Below, piece after piece: positions 57,130-64,000 of a DNA stretch of 64,000 nucleotides (its first letter is position 1; each line of letters opens with the position of its first letter). Source of the stretch: Proteles cristata cristata (Eukaryota; Chordata; Mammalia; Carnivora; Hyaenidae); assembly GCA_017311185.1 (NCBI GenBank), contig JAESUZ010003526.1, positions 1,116,001 through 1,180,000 on the forward strand, given 5' to 3'. Made by a program: the position numbers and the translations under genes. A model generated the notes under the pieces. It saw nothing but the letters and a program-made list of their open reading frames with translations, ran no database searches and was not told the DNA's origin.

Positions 57130-57340
57130 AGGGGCACCCGGCTGGTTCAGTCAGTGAAGCATCCGACTTCGGCTCAGGTCATGATCTCAAGGTTTGTGGG
57201 TTTGAGCCCCACATTCGGCTCTGTCATGACAGTGCAGAGCCTGCTTGGAATTCTCTTTCTCACTCTCTGCCTCTTACCCACCTCACGCTTTCTCCTTCTC
57301 TCAAAATAAATAAACTTAAAAAATAAAATAAAATAAAATA
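57130..57340 (+). repeat. SINEC-like SINE, diverged
   Basis: GGGCACCCGGCTGGTTCAGT head, GGGTTTGAGCCCCACATTCG B box, AAAAT-rich tail. Directly follows the previous copy. Confidence 0.9.
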
Positions 57341-57391
57341 ATATGTAGGTAGATTTGCCTGTATGTGCATAAAACAGCTCTAAATGTTTTT

Positions 57392-57588
57392 TGGGGGTTT
57401 TTTAGTGCTTATTTTTGAGAGAGAGACAGAATGTGAGGGGCAGAGACAGAGGGAGACACAGAATCCAAAGAAGGCTCCAGGCTCTGAGCCGTCAGCACAG
57501 AGCCCGACATGGGGCTCGAACCCACGAACTGTGAGATCATGACTTGAGCCAAAGTCGGACGGCCAACCAACTGAGCCACCCAGGCGCC
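57392..57588 (-). repeat. SINEC_Fc-like SINE
   Basis: Reverse copy ending GCCACCCAGGCGCCCC; flanks CTCTAAATGTTTTT and CCCTAAAGTTTTTA. Confidence 0.93.
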
Positions 57589-57883
57589 CCCTAAAGTTTT
57601 TAACAGTGGACTGATTACATTTATTTATCCCTAGGGAGGGGAACTGGGTCCTCGGGTCTGAGGTCAAAAGGAAATTTTTGCTACACACCTAGAAAATATC
57701 TAAAAAGGATACTTTGTGGTTAACTCACTGAATGAGGGTAAGGAGTGGGAAATAAATATGTTAATTTGGTGGTTCAAACTCCAACACCCAGGGCCAGGCA
57801 AGAAAGGTCAGTGAGTGAAAGAGTCAACTTAAGGAAGTGGTGAGCAATACAGAAAACAAAGGCAAATGAAAAATTATATTTCC

Positions 57884-58056
57884 CGGGGCGCCTGGGTGGC
57901 TCGGTGGGTCCAATGTCCAAACCTTTCCCAGGGTTGTGGGATCGAGCCCCACGTTGGGCTCTGCGCTGAATATGGAAACTGCTTAAGATTCTCTAGACCT
58001 CTTCCTTGCTCTCTCTCACTCTCTCTCAAAATGAATAAATGAATAAATAAAACTAA
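57884..58056 (+). repeat. SINEC-like SINE, short
   Basis: GGGGCGCCTGGGTGGCTCGG head, GGGATCGAGCCCCACGTTGG B box, short CT region, (AAAT)n tail. Flanks TATATTTCC and GAAATTTCC. Confidence 0.9.
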
Positions 58057-58069
58057 AAATGAAATTTCC

Positions 58070-58835
58070 TTACAACTTATAACCACTGACAAGTCCCTGT
58101 GACCAGCAGAGTGACCTCCTTCTGGGAGCTCAGCTGCCTCGATGATGACACTTTGCTACGGGCAAAAGGGAATCTTAGCCCTCCGCCCCCCCTCCCCCCA
58201 GGATCCTGTGAGTCTACTTTAACATATATAAATTCCTTCAGAAATTTCTTTATTTCTACCCCCCAAGATACATGTGGGTAACCATGCTCCAAGCTTATGG
58301 TCGCCTGTATTCATCTGAGGGGCCTCATGACTGAGCTTTTACTAAACAGTAATAAATGACCTTTTCCTGGCATCAGCCCGCCCCCCAAGGTCCTGGAAGA
58401 CCTGTTTCTAACATACCTCAGAGACTTACACTATCCCTAACCCCGTCCCAGCCTGAAGGTGTATAATCAGTCATCTGTCACAACCCCAGCACAGCTCTTT
58501 CTGCCCACGGGTCCTGTCCCCGTGCTTTAATAAAGCCATCTTTTTAAAAAAAAAAAAATTTTTTTTAAGCTTTATTCATCTTTGAGAGACAGAGAATGAG
58601 TGGCTGAGGGGTAGAGAGAAAGGGAGACACAGGATCCAAAACAGGCTCCAGGCTCTGAGCCGTCAGCGCAGAGCCCGACGCGGGGCTCGAACCCACAAAC
58701 CGAGAGATCATGAACTGAGCCGATGTCAGCCACTTAACCTACTGAGCCCCCCAGGCGCCCCAATAAAGCCACCTTTTGGCACCGGAGATGTCTCAAGAAT
58801 TCTTTCTTGGGCACCGGCTCCGAACCCCAACACTT
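58070..58835 (+). mobile_element. ERV1-like solo LTR interrupted by a SINE
   Basis: Has LTR features in order: U3-like upstream sequence, poly(A) signal AATAAA (58529-58534), then after the SINE an R/U5-like GGCACCGGAGATGTCTCAAG, TTCTTTCTTGGGCACCGGCT and CCGAACCCCAACA. No primer site or internal gene follows, so a solo LTR is most likely. Left boundary uncertain. Confidence 0.55.
58545..58761 (-). repeat. SINEC-like SINE in the LTR
   Basis: Reverse copy ending GAGCCCCCCAGGCGCCCC. Target copies AATAAAGCCATCTTTT (58529-58544) and AATAAAGCCACCTTTT (58762-58777); the poly(A) signal itself was duplicated. Confidence 0.96.
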
Positions 58836-59639
58836 CAAACCCCGTCAGTGGGGACTGAGGCAAACAGAGTCATGTTCTACCTACAGGGGCAGCTTTACTC
58901 CAGATCAGCAGACGGCCGCCTTATGGAAGGGCAGGCCCAGAGTCGTCCTTCTAAGGAGGAATAGAAATGGGGTGGCCGGTGGGTGAGCCAGGAGGTCAAG
59001 GTGACTATGGGGAGCATGGCCCGGGAGGGGCAGAGCTATAGACAGATGGAAGGGAAGGAGCGGCAGACACACCAGCTGACCAGCCTATCTGCCATTCCTA
59101 ATCCCCCTCTCCGCTGCTGCCTCCACTGCAGAGAGTGGAAAAGACAAATGACCCACTTTCCCAGTCTCCTGGGACCAGGAACAGTTATAGAACACAGTTC
59201 AGACCAATGTATCAAAGGAAAATTGTTGGGTGTGGAGGTCAGTTCTTCATGATAAAAGGGACACATGCTTTCAATTAACCCTAAACGTTACCATTCCTCT
59301 TCCTTCCCATCTCAAATGTGAATGCAGATGAAATGCCAGGAGCAGTAGCAGCTATTTTGTAAACAAGAGGGAAAACTCAAGTGAATTGCCCACAGCATGG
59401 CCTGGTGAAACAATGTGCTGTGCTGGGGGGAAACTAACTCCTCTTTGTCTAAGTCATTGTGTTCAGTGTTGTATTTTTTGTCGTCAAACATTCTTAACTT
59501 TACAGAAGATGGGTATTTGATAGAATCCAGAAGATGCGGGAAACAGAAGACTGGACAGGAGTCAGTGGAAGGTGAAGATCAAGGGCAGAGACTTTTTGTT
59601 TGAAGGGAGGGGACGTCTGAGGATGTGTCTGTCATAATG
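58836..59639. other. Intergenic, no gene seen
   Basis: Unique sequence; no recognised exon or repeat. Confidence 0.5.
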
Positions 59640-59860
59640 ACCAACATTTATTGAGCACACATGTGTGAGGCACAGGCATTTACACAGTCAACTTATTTGC
59701 CACCAGTTTCCTGAGCCAGGACTGGCTGTATCCCCAGATGGGGTACTTTGGCCCAGAGATGCCGAGCAGCTTGTCCGAAAGTCCTATAGCAGGCAGAACG
59801 GAACTCAAGCAGATGGAGTCCAGGCAAAAATGGAATCTTCCAGCCCCAGGTCAATGGGGT
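59640..59860 (-). repeat. MIR remnant
   Basis: CCAACATTTATTGAGCACAC, CAGATGGGGTACTTTGGCCC and CAGAACGGAACTCAAGC follow the reversed MIR, diverged. Confidence 0.6.
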
Positions 59861-60234
59861 GAGTGAGTAAGCACGTGCCCCTCTTAGGGCCTCAGTCTCT
59901 CACTGTGTGAAATGGGGCTGATTGTCTCTCTGGGTGGTGATGGGGCAGGAGGAGCCTGCCTTCTGTGGGTGGCCCTTGTGAGGGCTGAGGGAAGAGGGGA
60001 CGGCCCTGGAGTGGGGGCTGGGTGCTGAGATGTGCCAGCTGGCCAGGGGTGGCCTGCGGGTGCGCTGTCTGGTGCTTGGGGTCACGGGGTCAGTGATGTG
60101 ACATCGCTCCTTCCGGCTCCTTTGCTGGGTCCCTCTGCCCTGCCCGGAGCAGCGGCCACCCACTGGGACAGAGGGAGTTTGTGGATGATGGCAGCTGGGG
60201 GCAGGGGACCTGGAGGGAGCGGCGGGAACGCTGG

Positions 60235-60340
60235 AGGCTCTGTGACCCCGCTGGCCCTCTCCGTGCCTCAGTTTCCTCCTCTGTAACAGGGGGCTTGAAT
60301 AGCACCGCCGCCGCCTGGTGAGACGGTTCACAGAGATGAC
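60235..60340 (+). repeat. MIR remnant
   Basis: CTCTCCGTGCCTCAGTTTCC and TCCTCTGTAACAGGGGG match the MIR core. Confidence 0.7.
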
Positions 60341-60610
60341 GGCAAAGCCACAGCGCGGGGGACGCGCGGGGGCCCCAGAGCGGCCGCTGGGGAGGCGCGT
60401 GGCCCCTGCGGTGTGTGGGTCGCTCCCGGGGCGACCTCACTCCTCACTCGGGTCCGCCCGGGTTCCCGCCCCAAGCATTTCCGGGCTGGCCTCAGGAAAT
60501 ACCAGACACCTCTCGCCCCTCCCCCCCGCCCCCCCGCGGTCCCCTGGGGGCCTCGCGTCACCAGCCGGGGAGCCGCCCTCCAGCTCCTCACCGCCCCTCC
60601 TCCACCTCCT
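60340..60610. promoter_or_regulatory. CpG island candidate
   Basis: About 27 CpGs in 250 bp at roughly 75% GC (observed/expected near 0.7 by rough count), including GCGCGGGGGACGCGCGGGGG and CCCCCCGCGGTCCCC. It lies 34 kb upstream of GRAP and could be a promoter of the next gene to the right (EPN2 by synteny). No first exon can be assigned. Confidence 0.45.
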
Positions 60611-60959
60611 TCCGGCCTCCTGGCCTTTGCTCACATCTCCATCCCGCGGGAGTGCCAGCCCTCTTGGGCGGGACCTGACCTTCGAGACTCCGAGACTCCG
60701 GAGGCCACCAGATGGTCTGCGCCTCCTCCTTCCTCTTCCTCCAACCCTTTCCTCCCACTGGGAGAAGGCAGGTTGAGGGCAGCGCTGGGGCGGGGCTGGG
60801 GCCCTGGGAACGGGGCTCTTGACACCCAGCCCCCTCTGTGATGGGGAAAAAGGTTGGGGACATTCTGGAAACCCAGGAGAGGAATCGGAAGCAATCCGGG
60901 AAGGCTGCCTGGAGAAGGCGATGTTGAAGTCTGGGCTGGAAGAGCAAGGCGTTAACCGA
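60611..60959. other. Intergenic flank of the CpG island, no gene seen
   Basis: GC-rich then ordinary sequence. Frames in 60318-60841 are proline/serine-rich products of GC content. Confidence 0.45.
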
Positions 60960-61190
60960 GGACAAGATATTTCAGAGAGTAATTCATGTGGTCAACAAGA
61001 CTTTATTGAACATCTACTTGGTGCCAGGCTCAGTGCCAGGCCCTGGGGTTCGGGCTGGAAGCAAGATAGGTTTGTGCGCCCTTGAATTCTGCAGTGGGGG
61101 AGTCAGTGGAGGAGGGAAACTGACAAATGAGGCCCGGAGCTACTGAGGAAGAGGCTGTGAGGGGAGGCGGAAGGGGCCTGTGCTAGTCAG
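60960..61190 (-). repeat. L2 or MIR-type remnant
   Basis: TTTATTGAACATCTACTTGG, GCCAGGCTCAGTGCCAGGCC and ACTGACAAATGAGGCCCGGA are in the order of a reversed old LINE/SINE tail. Confidence 0.5.
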
Positions 61191-62059
61191 AGGAGGTAGG
61201 TGGTCACAACGGCTTCCCTTCCCTGGGGAGAGGGCATCTGAATGACTGTAGAGCAGTCCAGTGCCCCGAGCAAGGCTTACTTGGGCAAAGGTAGGGGTGA
61301 GGGGGCAGTGTGTGTGTGAAGGGGTGAGGTTCCAGATAGGGACACAGCAAGCGCCAAGGCTGGAGGTCAGGAGGGCACCAGAGACCCTGCCTCTGGGGCT
61401 GAGACTCCAGGGTGCACAATAGTAGCTCCGTGTGGTCACCAAGGCCGATGAGTCAGGAGAGTGACGTGACTTGCCCGGGGTCACAAGGGGTAGGGCTGGA
61501 ATTGAGCCTGGAGTTCAAGGGCAGGAGCTGCCCACCGCAGGGGGCTCGCTGGCTCCTTGAAGCCCGGCCACCCCCCCCAGGAGCAGGGGCAGCATCCCCT
61601 GCGGCAGCTGCTGCCAGGCGCGGCCACCCAGGGCAGGTGCTGAAGGAGGGGGCGGCCAGCTGTTGGTAGGAGATGCCGGCCCGGGACAGGAGGGAGCGGA
61701 AATCGCCGTGGGACGGTGGAGGCTGCGGTGGCCGTGATGTGGTTTCTCCAGGGCCCCTGTGGTAACAGCCCGGGCCCCGTGCCTGCCTCCTGTGGCTTCT
61801 TCACCCACAGAGTCCTCACTGCGGCCTCCTCTGTTTCCCAGAGCTTGGGCTGGCATCCGAGAGGGACCCTCCGCAGCCCCCGAGACCTCCCTCTCTTCCT
61901 CTCCTGGGAGGCTGTTTTGTAGAACAGGAAACCTGGGTTCAGAGACGGACACTGGCTGGTCCAAGGCCACACAGCAGACCAGCTGCACCGGGAGCCCACA
62001 GCTACTGGCTCCTCCCCTTCCCTGTCTCATTTTCCCATGCTCGGAAAGGTGATTCCCGT
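61191..62059. other. Intergenic, no gene seen
   Basis: GC-rich unique sequence. Includes MIR-like bits near 61450-61500 (GACTTGCCCGGGGTCACAAG) and 61920-61990 (CCAAGGCCACACAGCAGACC). Frames are not domain-bearing. Confidence 0.5.
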
Positions 62060-62270
62060 AGGGCGCCCGCATGGCTCAGTGGGTAAGGCATCCGGCCTCC
62101 GCTCAGGTCCTGATCTCACAGTTTGTGAGCTCGAGCCCCGCACCAGGCTCCACGCTGACTGTGCTGAGCCTGCTTGGGATCCTCTCTCTCTGCCCCTCCC
62201 CCACTTGCACACGTGTGCGCTCTCTCAAAATAAATGCTTAAAAAGAAAACTTAAAAAAAAAAAAAAAAAG
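62060..62270 (+). repeat. SINEC-like SINE
   Basis: GGCGCCCGCATGGCTCAGTG head, GAGCTCGAGCCCCGCACCAG B box, A-rich tail; GGTGATTCC at both flanks. Confidence 0.92.
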
Positions 62271-62444
62271 ACGGTGATTCCTGGGATCTCATCCAAACAC
62301 AGAACTTGCACTTGAACCCTTGTTCTAGGAGGGTTTCTGGGGGCGCTAAAGGCAGACGTTCCATCTGTCGTCAAACCTACCCTGAGCCCAGGGCCCGTGC
62401 CCGCAGAACAGGCTCAAAAGGTGTTCTCTGTGGCTTCAACTGCA

Positions 62445-62645
62445 GAGGGATCGCATAAGGGCACAGGCTCTGGGTTCAAATACCACCTGCCAGCTACGCT
62501 GCTTCACCTTCCTGTGCCTGTTTCCTCAAGGGTGGAATGGGATTGTGACAATGGCTTCCTCATCAGATTGGTATGAAGCTTAAATGAGATAATATAGGGA
62601 AGTACTTAGTAGAGCGGCTGCCATGGTGTCGTTTCTGTGGCCTTT
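62445..62645 (+). repeat. MIR element
   Basis: AGGCTCTGGGTTCAAATACC, CCTGTGCCTGTTTCCTCAAG, GTATGAAGCTTAAATGAGAT and AAGTACTTAGTAGAG follow the MIR consensus in order. Confidence 0.85.
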
Positions 62646-62649
62646 GCTC

Positions 62650-62830
62650 CTATTGTTAGGCACCTGCTGTATGCCGTGAGCCTGCACAGACCTGCGCAAG
62701 GCTTCCAGCACTGAAGAGGCAGATGCTTTCACACCTCCGCTTCACAGATGAGAGACAGATTTGACGGCGTGAAGGTTGCCCAGAGTCTCACAGCTGGTAA
62801 GACATGGTGTCAGGATGGAAACCCCAGGCC
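62650..62830 (-). repeat. MIR element
   Basis: TTAGGCACCTGCTGTATGCC, CTTCACAGATGAGAGACAGA and GAGTCTCACAGCTGGTAAGA are a reversed MIR directly after a forward one. Confidence 0.8.
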
Positions 62831-63590
62831 AAGCTGACTCAGACGTCCCTGCACACCCCCTCCCCCCGCGGCTGTGACTCAAGTCTGCAGGAAGAGGGGG
62901 AGGAGGGAGGGGTAAGTAGGTGCCAAGGGGAATCCAAGACCTCTGTTTTCTCAGAAATAGAACGCGTTTGGTGACATCTGCACACGGTATGGTTGAGGCT
63001 GTCAGGGCTGAGAATGAGCCAGTAAGGGGCCTGGGAGTCCCTCAACACGGGCAGCTTGACAAGGTGGTGGGTGGCCTCTTCAGGGGCAGCTGGCTTTGAA
63101 CCTACGCCTCTGAGGCCTGGGCCTGGCCATACCTACAACCTGGGCCCGGTCCCTAGCAGTGTGGGGGACATCCAGGCTGGCACGGGGCCCCCCAGTCCTC
63201 TCTCTGGCTCTGCCCTGACCCGCTGTGTGACTTCAGGCCCAGGCGAGACCTCTCGGGCTCCTCGAGTGCTACAGGAGAGGCAAATGGCTGAGATAAGTGA
63301 GCGTCGGCCACCCTGCCTAGAAGGCTGAGTCAGCAGACTCAGAATTTGGAGGGCCCCAAGGTAAAGCCAGAGCTGGGGCTGGGAAGGGCCCGGACCCCTG
63401 GGGCTGGTGGCTGGTGAACAGGGCACCCTCTGGCAATAAGCCAGGCAAGGCAAGGCACAGAGTCCACGATGGGGCTGGTGCTCATCCCTCTCCAGCCGTC
63501 CTGGGGGTGACAGCGACCAGCTGGGCCCTGGACTCCACCCATCAGGAAGAACCTAGACTCCCAGGGGTGCAGCCTGGACCTGAGGGCGCA
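62831..63590. other. Intergenic, no gene seen
   Basis: Unique GC-rich sequence without recognised exons. Confidence 0.5.
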
Positions 63591-63990
63591 GAGCAATTCT
63601 CTGGGCCCCACATCTATCAGCTACTTTACCAGGTCTTTGTTGAGTCCCCCGCTGTGTGCCAGGCTCTGATCTGGGGTCTGATCAGACCTTTGATCAAGTA
63701 GTGATTAGAGCTGTGAAGTCCATACAAAGTGGTCCGGGAAGGTTGATGGAGCACTGGGCCAGAGGGAATGGAGGACAGGGCATCTGGATGTCTGGAGGAA
63801 GGTATGCCGGGCAGAGGGAACAGCCAGGGACAATGTAGGGGAAGCTCCATGTGCAGAAGGAGGGTGGGGCAGGGCGGGCAGGCAGGGCCTTTTAGCCATG
63901 GGAGGGGCTGTGGATTTCATTCTAGGGGTTCTGAAAGTCCTTGGAGGGTTGAAGGGGGTGACCGCTCTCATTCGGTCTTCCCAGCAACCC
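63591..63990 (-). repeat. L2 remnant
   Basis: TCTTTGTTGAGTCCCCCGCT, GCAGAGGGAACAGCCAGGGA, GATTTCATTCTAGGGGTTCT and GTGACCGCTCTCATTCGG follow the reversed LINE-2 3' region to the window edge. Confidence 0.6.
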
Positions 63991-64000
63991 CCTGCCAGCA

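Noticed and set aside
60340..60841. First coding exon of EPN2
   Set aside because: No epsin ENTH-domain start or recognisable exon is seen; only the CpG content is suggestive.
26771..64000. A GRAPL-like or second GRAP copy to the right of GRAP
   Set aside because: No second set of SH3/SH2 exons is visible; the human GRAPL arrangement is not present in this window.

Overview
This is a window of mammalian nuclear DNA, almost certainly from a felid (cat family). The source is read from the repeats: nearly 50 copies of a carnivore tRNA-derived SINE of the cat type (SINEC_Fc-like). Each has a head with Pol III A and B boxes (TGGCTCAGTCGG ... GGTTCGAGCCC), a CT-rich middle and an A-rich tail. Carnivore-type L1 3' ends and the usual mammalian MIR, L2, MLT1 and L1M remnants are also present. 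There is no bacterial-style operon, CRISPR array or tRNA/rRNA gene.

The left 27 kb holds two protein genes, arranged tail to tail. SLC5A10 (sodium/sugar cotransporter SGLT5) runs on the + strand, and only its last three coding exons are in the window (53-268, 672-729, 849-955). GRAP (GRB2-related adaptor protein) runs on the - strand and is complete: five coding exons (26519-26596, 18578-18675, 13919-14041, 4283-4451, 2335-2520) join in frame with GT-AG splice sites to give 217 residues, SH3-SH2-SH3. The two genes end in the stretch 956-2334, where a minus-strand AATAAA (1211-1216) is the best GRAP poly(A) signal. This order agrees with the known SLC5A10-GRAP neighbourhood of human 17p11.2. 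GRAP introns carry SINEs, MIR and L2 remnants, CA repeats, a 15-bp-unit GC-rich minisatellite, several CpG-rich patches and a back-to-back pair of CTCF-like motifs.

From about 26.8 kb to the right edge I find no convincing coding exon. About 33.9-46.8 kb is a nested retroelement island: an old L1M is split by a reverse L1 3' end, by a short L1 that appears to carry a 3'-transduced segment, by a roughly 6 kb decayed carnivore L1 with both ORFs broken, and by many SINEs. Other elements are an MLT1-type LTR (29.3-29.8 kb), an antisense ERV LTR with a tRNA-Pro-like primer site (about 30.8 kb), and a + strand solo LTR split by a SINE (58.1-58.8 kb). Two CpG-rich patches at about 54.45 kb (with a strong CTCF-like motif) and about 60.35-60.6 kb may be regulatory; the second could be a promoter of the next gene to the right, expected from synteny to be EPN2, but no EPN2 exon is visible.

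I found no new biological system. The most informative unusual structures are the putative L1 3' transduction at 36508-37099, tandem SINEs sharing one target site (three target copies at 32.5-33.0 kb), the SINE-in-SINE inverted repeat at 48.2-48.7 kb, and the divergent CTCF-motif pair in GRAP intron 3.
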